From NCBI GenBank assembly GCA_938743325.2, contig OW568894.1, forward strand, positions 186,001-250,000: a DNA stretch of 64,000 nucleotides, in the 5' to 3' direction. This document shows, in pieces, positions 49,342-57,143 of this stretch. Position numbers and translations under genes: made by a program. Under the pieces are notes generated by a model, which saw only the letters and a program-made list of their open reading frames with translations, searched no databases and was not told the DNA's origin. The first letter of the stretch is position 1. The number at the start of each line of letters is the position of its first letter. Source of the DNA: Pycnococcus provasolii (lineage: Eukaryota; Chlorophyta; Pseudoscourfieldiophyceae; Pseudoscourfieldiales; Pycnococcaceae).

Positions 49342-50622
49342 TCACACCGCCATCGCCGCGAGCTTCAGCCTGTACATGAGATTCTGGAGGTCGCGGGCCA
49401 TGGCTTCATTCGCAGCGCCCGTGTAGCTGGCGTTCAACAGGCCCCAGTCCTGGAACTCGCCATGCGGGTGCCCGCTTCCGCCGCTCTTGTCACAGCAGGG
49501 CGGCTTGCACCACTGAGGAGTCTTGCCGTCGCCGTTCGCGCCGCTCGAGTCTAGGCTCCACAACGCGAACCCCACCTCCTCGCGCTTCGCCAGATAGAGC
49601 ATCATGTGCTTCCAGTACGAGGTGTCGCGTGAGTGCTCCTTTTCGACTTGCGAGGCGCCGAATTCGCCGAGTAGGATCGGGTACTTGCCTTCGGTAGCGA
49701 TGACGCCCCAGCGCTTGTCCAGCAGCGCCTCGAACGCCGGGTACGTCAGGTTACTCAGGTTCTTCGGGTTCTCCCACGCGTAGTCGTGGGGACTGTAGAC
49801 GACGCGGTCGAGGCGGACGGCCCCAGAGCCACTGATGATTTCATGCACGGGGAGCGTGACGCTGAAGCCGGTCGCCTCCACGACAAGCAGCATCTCCGGG
49901 TTGACAGCTCGTATCGCGCGCCCGCAGCGCTCGAAGGCGTCGCGCCACGCACCCCAGGGCTCGTCCACGACTCGGCAGGCGTGCGGCGTGCCGTGCGCAG
50001 CCTTCACGCGCGTCTCGCGTGGCTCGTTCCTGAGGTCGGCGCCGAACACGAGGGGCGTGCTGCGGTACCTCGCGGCGAGCTTCACCCACGCTTCGACCCA
50101 GGCCTCTTCCGGCCACCGTTCGTTGTACCAGAGCCCGTTGTCGTCGACGAGGTTGCAGCACCACCCCGAGTCTGACATGTGGTTGTCAAGCAGCACGCCC
50201 ACGCCTGCGTCGGACAACGCGGACACGGCGGCATCGAGCGCGTCCATCGACGTGCGTATCTTGTACCCCTTCTCCGTGGCAGCCTTCACGGTCCTCGCGT
50301 CGAGCGTCGGGTCCGTCAGGACGTTCTGGACCGAGAAGGGCAGCCTGACGCAGTTGAAGCCGAGCCTCGAAACGGTCTCGGCAATCGTCTTCGGGTCCTG
50401 GATGTGAAGTCCGCTGGGTGAGCCGTCGAGCTGCTCAGCGCCGAACCAGTTGACGCACGCCAGGCGGACGTCCACCCCGGAGGCGTCCACGACGCGTGCG
50501 CCATCGACGCCGAGGGGCACCTCCAGAGGCGCGGCAGAGCATGCGGACACGCCGAGAAGCAGCAGGGAGATTAAGTACAAGGGTAACACCACAGTGCGAC
50601 GACGACATAGTGTCGCCATCAT
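49342..50622 (-). CDS. Secreted glycoside hydrolase family 5 (cellulase-like)
   Basis: 426 aa with a signal peptide (VVLPLYLISLLLLGVSACSAA). GH5 landmarks: 'CVNWFGAEQLDG', 'LGFNCVRLPFSVQ', 'VGVLLDNHMSDSGWCCN', acid/base Glu in 'GADLRNEPRET' (about residue 200), 'VVYSPHDYAWENP', and nucleophile Glu in 'PILLGEFGAS' (about 320). 'EVGFALWSLDSSG' supplies the substrate Trp. The fold retains retaining beta-1,4-glucanase machinery, so activity on beta-glucan or mannan is likely. A signal peptide suggests export to the wall or medium. Divergent from the gene at 51220 across telomere-like repeats. Confidence 0.92.
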   Translation of the reverse strand: MMATLCRRRTVVLPLYLISLLLLGVSACSAAPLEVPLGVDGARVVDASGVDVRLACVNWFGAEQLDGSPSGLHIQDPKTIAETVSRLGFNCVRLPFSVQNVLTDPTLDARTVKAATEKGYKIRTSMDALDAAVSALSDAGVGVLLDNHMSDSGWCCNLVDDNGLWYNERWPEEAWVEAWVKLAARYRSTPLVFGADLRNEPRETRVKAAHGTPHACRVVDEPWGAWRDAFERCGRAIRAVNPEMLLVVEATGFSVTLPVHEIISGSGAVRLDRVVYSPHDYAWENPKNLSNLTYPAFEALLDKRWGVIATEGKYPILLGEFGASQVEKEHSRDTSYWKHMMLYLAKREEVGFALWSLDSSGANGDGKTPQWCKPPCCDKSGGSGHPHGEFQDWGLLNASYTGAANEAMARDLQNLMYRLKLAAMAV

Positions 50623-50715
50623 CACATGTTCTGATATTTCTGATATTTTTTTCTCTGATGGAATAGGCGTTGGCCGATATTGCTATTCGGCGAAACAACG
50701 TCCGAGGAAATTTCG

Positions 50716-50816
50716 GGGTAACCCTAACCCTAGCTGTAAACCAAACCCTAACCCGTAGCCCTAATCTTAGCTGTAACCCTAACCCTAACCCGTAACCCTA
50801 TCGTAGCCGTAACCCT
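50716..50816. repeat. Telomere-like CCCTAA-rich tract in divergent promoter
   Basis: About eight CCCTAA words interleaved with GCTGTAA/CGTAACC variants between GH5 (start 50622) and the gene at 51220. It ends 35 bp before an A22 run. Confidence 0.85.
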
Positions 50817-50851
50817 ACCACTCACTCCCCCCCTTGGATGGAACGCCCTTA

Positions 50852-50875
50852 GAAAAAAAAAAAAAAAAAAAAAAA
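50852..50875. repeat. Poly-A run
   Basis: About 22 consecutive A on the plus strand; could be a retroposed tail, but no gene copy precedes it. Confidence 0.85.
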
Positions 50876-51219
50876 CAAGCTGTGGCAAGTTGTGCAACCT
50901 AGGCACAGCTTATTAGCGGTCGTCGCCCGCCTGAACTGAACGGGAACGGACTGTTCCCAAGCAAAAAACAAAGGGGTACCCTAGGCGGGAAGGAACGGAG
51001 GAGGGGGAGGTCGTCCTGTGACGAGTCCCCGGCCGGTGCCCGGAGGTCGGTCTGGCAAGGGGGAAGGCAAGGGGGAGAGGAAGGGGAGGCAGGATTGTGA
51101 TGTGAAAAGCCATTCCCCGACCTAATCGCTCGACCAAAGCAGAGGCCCCGTTCGTTCTCGGGGCCTCTCTGGAGGGGCCGGGGGCGAACTCCCCATTCTC
51201 GGAACCTCGGAACTCGGCC

Positions 51220-53076
51220 ATGGCGACTCGGGGCCCCTCTGGAGGAATGTCTATGTCTATGTCCACTACTCATGATGTATCTTTTGTGAACCGTCACACG
51301 TCGTCCGTCCGCCTCCCGTCATCCTCAGTCACTACGTCTAGCGATTCCATCAATGCGTTCTTAAGTTACCTGGATTTGAAAAGTTCAGGTTTGCTACGTA
51401 ACCACATGCTCAACTCGGGAAAGGATGAACTTGCGTACATCACCACAAGACATATCACCAAGGAGGGGGGCATACACCACGACGGACACAACCACGTGGG
51501 CTCGTTCTTCAAGGATAAACACAAACTCAGCGACAACCCTGTAGTGCTCAGGAGCGCTGAAGACGCGCTCATACACGGCGACGACGCCGCACGCGTCGAA
51601 AACGAAGTGGACGCATCCCTCGAACTGCACAGACTTCTCACGGGATACTGCACGGAACGAACACGTAAAGGCGTGCAGTTCCTGTGCGTGCACGGGTGGC
51701 TGAGACTCGTGCGCGACCTCGAGGTGCTCGACAACAAACTCGCACTCGGGTCAGCCGTCGCCATCTTCGAGGATGCCAACGACCTCGTCACGAGACCAGG
51801 CCGGAACGGAAACAAGACGGAACTTAAGGCGGACGCCAAGGCGTTTCGACGCATGCTCACACACCTCGCGCAGATGAGGTACCCCTCCTCCGCAAATCCG
51901 CTGCAGACACTCATCGCCTGGCACGCGCCGCTCGCACGAGGAGCGCCGCACACGTCGCGGTATCGGCACCCAGAACCTGGGGTGGCTATGTACCCAGTCG
52001 GATACGACGGCGATGTCGTGACGCCCGGCGACGCACCACCGCCACCTCCGCCCGTCGTCGGCGACGAACTCGACGACATAGCAAGCCTCGAAGCGTGCGC
52101 GCTGCTGAAGAAGTACCGTGCGCCGCTGCGGCGCGTATACGCGCACTACTGCACGCTGTCGCTCATCAGCTGCGTGTACTCGACATGGCCGCATGTCAAA
52201 GGCGCCAATCGCGCGATGAGAGAGGGCGAATTCCTACGCCTTCTGTCCGACTTCTACGCCACGCCATTGCTGCTTGAACGGCAGGAGTGCATATCGGCGT
52301 TTCGAGCCGCAAATCGAGACGCGGAGCTCACGGACCGGCCCGCGAAGGCGGTTGGCAGCTTCCCGCAATTCTGCGAAGCGCTGCTTCGCTGTGCGCTGCG
52401 ATGTGCGTCGAGCCTGCCCAAGAGACTCAGCTCGACGAAAACGGCATGCACTGAGGCTGTCGCGTCGATGAGGCTTGGAGATATGAGCGACGACTTGCAT
52501 GCAAGGCGCAAGCTCGAGACATGCTTCGACAGACGCCGACAGAAGATGGGCATGGCAACAGCACAACGCATTGGAACGACGGACGAAGATTTTATTGCGC
52601 GCGCAGAGCTCGCGCTGGAGACGCAACGTAAGAACGAGCAGCTGAAGAGCCTGCAGGAAATGCCGGTGAAGGAGCGCATGCGGCGAACGGAGATGAAGCG
52701 GCAGAAGGAGGCGCGCGAGGCGGCGGCCGCCAGGCCGCCCTTGCCTCAAATCATTGGCATCCATGGCCCCGTTGCACCTCCCATCAGCCTGGACGTCGTG
52801 ATTGGCGGTCCTTCGAAGACGCAGAGCCGTTCGCCGATGGTGACGCTCGGCGACTTCATAGACGGCGACCGTGGTGAGGCGGAGCTGCGCGGTGACAGCC
52901 GCGGCTCTCAGCTGTCCGCGTTCGAGCGCCTGAATAGCACGCGCACGTTTGCGAACGCGGAGGCTGAGATGAAGGGCTGGCACGCGCTCCCTGACCCTGC
53001 CGCGAGTCCGCATCTGCCTGGCTTTGGTCGTCACGGCGAGAAGACCAATGGAGATTTGTTTGGCGAAGAATTGTGA
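51220..53076 (+). CDS. Unknown 618-aa protein
   Basis: Coding is supported by length and amino-acid usage, but I recognise no family. It is helical with segments such as 'FLCVHGWLRLVRDLEVLDNK', 'CVYSTWPHVKGANRAMREGEF' and 'VGSFPQFCEALLRCALRCA', which recall EF-hand-like helical bundles of ciliary proteins without calcium loops. A Pro run lies near 270. The C-terminal third is charged coiled coil ('RKNEQLKSLQEMPVKERMRR') then a disordered tail. No signal peptide or membrane segment. A ciliary role is speculation, resting on the LC8-like gene elsewhere in the window. Confidence 0.7.
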   Translation: MATRGPSGGMSMSMSTTHDVSFVNRHTSSVRLPSSSVTTSSDSINAFLSYLDLKSSGLLRNHMLNSGKDELAYITTRHITKEGGIHHDGHNHVGSFFKDKHKLSDNPVVLRSAEDALIHGDDAARVENEVDASLELHRLLTGYCTERTRKGVQFLCVHGWLRLVRDLEVLDNKLALGSAVAIFEDANDLVTRPGRNGNKTELKADAKAFRRMLTHLAQMRYPSSANPLQTLIAWHAPLARGAPHTSRYRHPEPGVAMYPVGYDGDVVTPGDAPPPPPPVVGDELDDIASLEACALLKKYRAPLRRVYAHYCTLSLISCVYSTWPHVKGANRAMREGEFLRLLSDFYATPLLLERQECISAFRAANRDAELTDRPAKAVGSFPQFCEALLRCALRCASSLPKRLSSTKTACTEAVASMRLGDMSDDLHARRKLETCFDRRRQKMGMATAQRIGTTDEDFIARAELALETQRKNEQLKSLQEMPVKERMRRTEMKRQKEAREAAAARPPLPQIIGIHGPVAPPISLDVVIGGPSKTQSRSPMVTLGDFIDGDRGEAELRGDSRGSQLSAFERLNSTRTFANAEAEMKGWHALPDPAASPHLPGFGRHGEKTNGDLFGEEL

Positions 53077-53166
53077 CGTTGTTTCTTTCTTTCTATGAGC
53101 CTCACCTTTCTCTTTTTGCGTTATGTCGTAAGTGAGGTGAAGTGAGGGGTGGCAACGCGCGCTCAT

Positions 53167-53178
53167 AAACCCCTAACC
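53167..53178. promoter_or_regulatory. AAACCCCTAACC motif
   Basis: Single copy about 85 bp upstream of the DUF268 start. Confidence 0.55.
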
Positions 53179-53262
53179 ATTTTCCTCCTGCGACCTGCGG
53201 ATTACTCTGCGGATTAATTGTTGCGGCGCCATCCCGTCCCCTTCCGATTCTTGTTGCCCAAT

Positions 53263-54714
53263 ATGGCGGCGGCACTTCGCGGCACTTCGCGGCTCTTCAC
53301 GGTCACGGCTTCGTTGGGTAACCCTTGCGGTCTCCTCGGCTCATTGACGGTCATTGGCTGGTTGATGTTTGTGTTGAGCTCATTCGTCTTGGGTGTGCTC
53401 GTGGGCTTTAGTCACAAAACCGGTTCTGGCACCGGTTCGGCCTTGTCGGCTTGCCCACCTTGCCCTCTGCGGTGCGATACGGAGAAGTCAAACGTCCTTG
53501 CGTCCACGTCCTTGCATAGTGAGGCTGTGCAAGAGATGCCAAGGGAACGCCTCGCGGAGTCTGCCTTGACAGAGGAAGATCGCAGCACCTCCACCGAGTC
53601 AAACCAGTGCACGTTCACGTCGCTGCACGAGGACGTGCGCGATGAACTGATGCGGTGCAGATGGCGCGCCTTAAGACCGCCGCCGCTGATCGCAGACGTG
53701 AATCTAGGCGGGCGAGGTGTAGGACCGGACATGCCGCCGAATGTAGCGTGGATATTCGCGACACGGGGGCTTGGTCGGTATAACTACGAAGACATGGCGG
53801 CGCATGCGCCGAGACCGCGCAACCACCACGTCCATCCTTACCAGACGCCTGGCGGCGAGGCAACATCGCACCTCGTGCACTTCGAGCATGGCCGACCGGT
53901 GTGGACGGATCGGCTCGTACGACGCATGCACGCCATGGCGCGGCGCAAAGAAAGCCTCAGCCCGCACGACTACCCGCACGGCGCCGAGGACGTGTTGCTC
54001 GCCGCGCGACACTTCGTACGAACGCCGCCGGCGAAGGCGCTCGTTGTGAGTGCCATCACGCCGTGGCTGGAAGTTGCGTTGCTCGAGTGGGGCGTCGAGG
54101 AAGTCTTCACTGTTGACTACAACCCACCGGTGCTGAGGCAAACGACGAGGACAGCAGCGGACGACGGTGACGGCGACGGCGACGGCGACGGAAGTCTCAT
54201 GAGCAGAATGCGATCGCTGAGCTCGCGCGAGTTGTACAAGCACGTCGGCGCCTTCGAGCTCGTGGTCAGCTTCAGCGGCCTCGAGCACGACGGCTTAGGC
54301 CGCTACGGCGACCCGCTTGATCCTGACGGCGACTATGCTGGTGCCGCAGAGGCGGCCGCGATGCTTGCGCACGGCGGCACGCTGTTACTAAGCGTTCCGA
54401 CGGGCGCCGTCGACGACGTCGAGGGGCAAGGGCACCGCATCTACGGGCCGCACAGGTTCCCACGCCTCGTCAACGCGACGCAGCTGCAGCTCGTTGGTCG
54501 CGCGTGGGATAGTCGCGTGGTGCTTGGTGGGCTTGAGAACGCGGACGAGCCGCCGCAAGTGTACGCGGATGATTCGAAGCGCGGCGAGAACGAGAACGAG
54601 CCTGGGCAGATTCGTCCAACGTGGCAGTATCAGCAAGTGTTCGCGTTGAGACGCGACGACGAACACCACGTCGCAGGCGGGTGGAAAGACGAAAGCTGCG
54701 CCGATCGTGTGTAA
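53263..54714 (+). CDS. DUF268 protein, type II membrane, methyltransferase-like
   Basis: 483 aa from ATG 53263; a membrane segment (VIGWLMFVLSSFVLGVLVGF) lies near residue 35-55. The DUF268 body has 'ALVVSAITPWLEVALLEWGV', 'VFTVDYNPP', 'FELVVSFSGLEHDGLGRYGD', 'LAHGGTLLLSVPTG' and 'RIYGPHRFPRLV', which resemble the SAM-binding and post-I motifs of class I methyltransferases. DUF268 is known from nematodes and some protists and algae; no activity is established. A type II anchor suggests Golgi glycan modification as a guess. The stop overlaps TGTAA (54710). Confidence 0.8.
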   Translation: MAAALRGTSRLFTVTASLGNPCGLLGSLTVIGWLMFVLSSFVLGVLVGFSHKTGSGTGSALSACPPCPLRCDTEKSNVLASTSLHSEAVQEMPRERLAESALTEEDRSTSTESNQCTFTSLHEDVRDELMRCRWRALRPPPLIADVNLGGRGVGPDMPPNVAWIFATRGLGRYNYEDMAAHAPRPRNHHVHPYQTPGGEATSHLVHFEHGRPVWTDRLVRRMHAMARRKESLSPHDYPHGAEDVLLAARHFVRTPPAKALVVSAITPWLEVALLEWGVEEVFTVDYNPPVLRQTTRTAADDGDGDGDGDGSLMSRMRSLSSRELYKHVGAFELVVSFSGLEHDGLGRYGDPLDPDGDYAGAAEAAAMLAHGGTLLLSVPTGAVDDVEGQGHRIYGPHRFPRLVNATQLQLVGRAWDSRVVLGGLENADEPPQVYADDSKRGENENEPGQIRPTWQYQQVFALRRDDEHHVAGGWKDESCADRV

Positions 54715-54779
54715 TATTGTATGAAAATTCAGAATACTTGCTTACAGAGCCCATCGCCGTGAGCACCATCCACGTGGGT

Positions 54780-55562
54780 TTACTGCGGCTCGCGTGTGCG
54801 ACGCATGTCGACGAGCACGAAGCCTGCGATGGCGAAGGCTGAGGCGGCGGCGTATCCGGTGAAGAATCGCGACGGGCCGAGCCACATCGTGCACGCGACG
54901 ACGAAGGCGGACCAAGGGAGCCACGTTCGTGCGGCGTGGTAAACGCTGATGTGTCTTCCGTAGAAGAAGACGTGCGCGGCTAGTCTGACGACGTTCCAGT
55001 CTCTGACCGCCGCGCGTTCGAGTCCCACGCCAGTTTGTCTCTGGAACGCGTTGAGCGCGTGGCACACCATTGCGTGGCAGTTGTTGGTGATGAACGAGTA
55101 GTTCTCCTGGCTGAATACGACGGCCGTCTTTCCAATTTGTTGGTCCCACGCGGTGACGAGTTCGTCCCACGACGCCGCAGGAACGTCGTTCGGCCTTGCG
55201 ACGGCGCAGTAGCGCGCCTGTCTTCCGAACATGAGCGTTCCAACGGCGTTATCGAGCACGGTGAAGTCTCCCGCGAATTCGGACGTCGCTCCGTTCGCGT
55301 ATGCTAAGCCGACGTGTCCGACGAAAGGGAAGACCCACGTGATGAGAGGGATGGGGCACCACACGACGGCTGTTCGTGGCACGAGCATGGCCTTGCGCAT
55401 CGCGTGTTGCTTGCCTTGATTTCCACCTCCTGACAGTGGAGACAGCGGCATCGTATCCGTTGACGCTCCTCCTACGTGTGGTTTGTTGTCACACGACGCA
55501 CACGACGACGGACATGATGAAGGCGTTACCAACAGCGAGTTCGGGTTGGGCACCACCACCAT
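54780..55562 (-). CDS. TMEM222/RTE1 family (DUF778) membrane protein
   Basis: 260 aa. 'AVVWCPIPLITWVFPFVGHVGLA', 'DFAGDFTVLDNAVGTLMFG' (spelled in part), 'YSFITNNCHAMVCHALNAF' and C-terminal hydrophobic segments match DUF778; the 'NNCH' Asn-Cys-His is the family core. In plants RTE1 acts at ER/Golgi with the ethylene receptor ETR1; algal members have unknown roles. The N-terminal ~70 residues are Ser/Pro/Gly-rich. Its stop is 65 bp from that of the convergent DUF268 gene; TTACA at 54742 gives TGTAA on its strand. Confidence 0.88.
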   Translation of the reverse strand: MVVVPNPNSLLVTPSSCPSSCASCDNKPHVGGASTDTMPLSPLSGGGNQGKQHAMRKAMLVPRTAVVWCPIPLITWVFPFVGHVGLAYANGATSEFAGDFTVLDNAVGTLMFGRQARYCAVARPNDVPAASWDELVTAWDQQIGKTAVVFSQENYSFITNNCHAMVCHALNAFQRQTGVGLERAAVRDWNVVRLAAHVFFYGRHISVYHAARTWLPWSAFVVACTMWLGPSRFFTGYAAASAFAIAGFVLVDMRRTREPQ

Positions 55563-57143
55563 GGCTGAATCCTAAATGGCGCAAAATGAGAGAATGAGAG
55601 AATGCAAGAAACAGCCGGCTGAACCCACGAATACCGTGCAGTATGTACACGATCGAAGCAGATCGACGAAGCAGACGTTGAATACTGACCACCTTGTGGA
55701 ACGCGGCATGAAGGCGAATAATGGTGAAAGTTAATAACTATCGGATTTCCGTAAAAAACGTGTGTACATAACCGTGCCCCGGCTGCCTGGGGATCCCGGT
55801 CCGACACATACTGGCGGATCCCGACCAAAACGAATACAGTACCAAGATTGAGTGCCCGGGCATTCATACATAACGGGAGGTTTGTGAGCACAAGTTACAA
55901 CGAAATCTATGGCGGCATGGCGCACATGCGTGCAGCGGCGTGCTCGTATCACCTGTACCACGGCATAGCGGCGCCGAGGGTTGATTGAGCCATTGAGGAG
56001 ACATCGGACGTGCCGGTGGTCACCAGACACACAAAATCCCTGCAAAACAACGATGCCCCCTTTTTGCTACTGTAGTAGACTAGTAGGTGATCAACCTTAA
56101 GGGAGAGAGTACTAGCCGCCGGTTCACGCCGTTCACCCAGAACTCCTCATGCAACACTTCAAACCAAAAGGGGGGCGACGAACGGCTGGTCGCCAAGGCC
56201 CAAGGGCCAAGGCGAAGGAGGTCCTCCGGGAGAACCCTTCATCGCAGGCACCACAAGTACGATGGCGCTCGCGTATTGCATCCCATTCGCGTTCCTGCTC
56301 ATTTATCAGAGTCGCAGCAGCAGCAGCTTCGCGATGTTTTCAACCTGACCGACCTCTTCGAACCGCCAAAAGCTGATGAAACACCTTTCCGATCCGCTCA
56401 CGAGTCACGACATGGATATCGCGTTCGAAGGCCCGCCACCTCCGCCCGTCGTCACTTGTTAGTCGTTATTGACGTTCGTGCTTACTAAGAGTTGTGGAGT
56501 TCCTTACCGCCACATGTGGCTGCTGACGTACCTTCTCCCCACAGCCTCTACTCGCGCATTGCTCATGCGCGCTCGTCACCATTCACTCGCCGTGACTAGC
56601 CGACGCCATTACTTACGCCAACTTCTGTTGGTTAGTGGTCATGCTAACACTGTTACGGACCTTTGGTACCGACTTAAATTGGAGTTTTCTAGTTTCTGTG
56701 GATCTAATTGGTCGTTTCGTTTGGGTCTACTTTTGGGTTTCCCCCATCCAAATGAAACGGCACTGCAAGTCCATGCGCAAGTAGTTCCTAAGCTTACCAC
56801 TGGTCAAGTGCAACAACGGGTCCATGCATGTCTTCCGTCCAACAATCTGACCACCATGTACACCGGCCATGCCAGTCGAAATGAAAGGAAGTCTGTGAAA
56901 ACGTCTGTGAGCCTCGAAGGGTCTCGAAGGGCATCCATCCATCAGCTGCTCAAGTTCGTCTTCGGAGGTGGTTGAGCTGTTGAGTGGTGCCAGTTTGGCA
57001 TTTTGCCCCTTTGCCCTTGGCATTTGTTGTTGACCAGCTTCTTTTTTTTTACTTTTGTTTTTTTACTCTTTGCTGCGTGTACTGCGTGTACTGCGTGTAT
57101 TGGTGTTGTGCGTGTATTCCTCGAGGCTTTTGTATTGGCGACG
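55563..57143. other. 1.6-kb region, possible undetected spliced gene
   Basis: No long ATG frame. Plus-strand pieces look weakly coding: MALAYCIPFAFLLIYQSR at about 56263 (signal-like), 'QLRDVFNLTDLFEPPKADE' at about 56315-56370, and a frame from ATG 56514 to 56975. CTTCTCCCCACAG at 56531-56543 is a good acceptor. I cannot assemble a confident model. Confidence 0.35.

Noticed and set aside
50852-50875. A22 run as the tail of a retroposed gene copy
   Set aside because: The upstream sequence is telomere-like repeats, not a gene, and no target duplication was seen.
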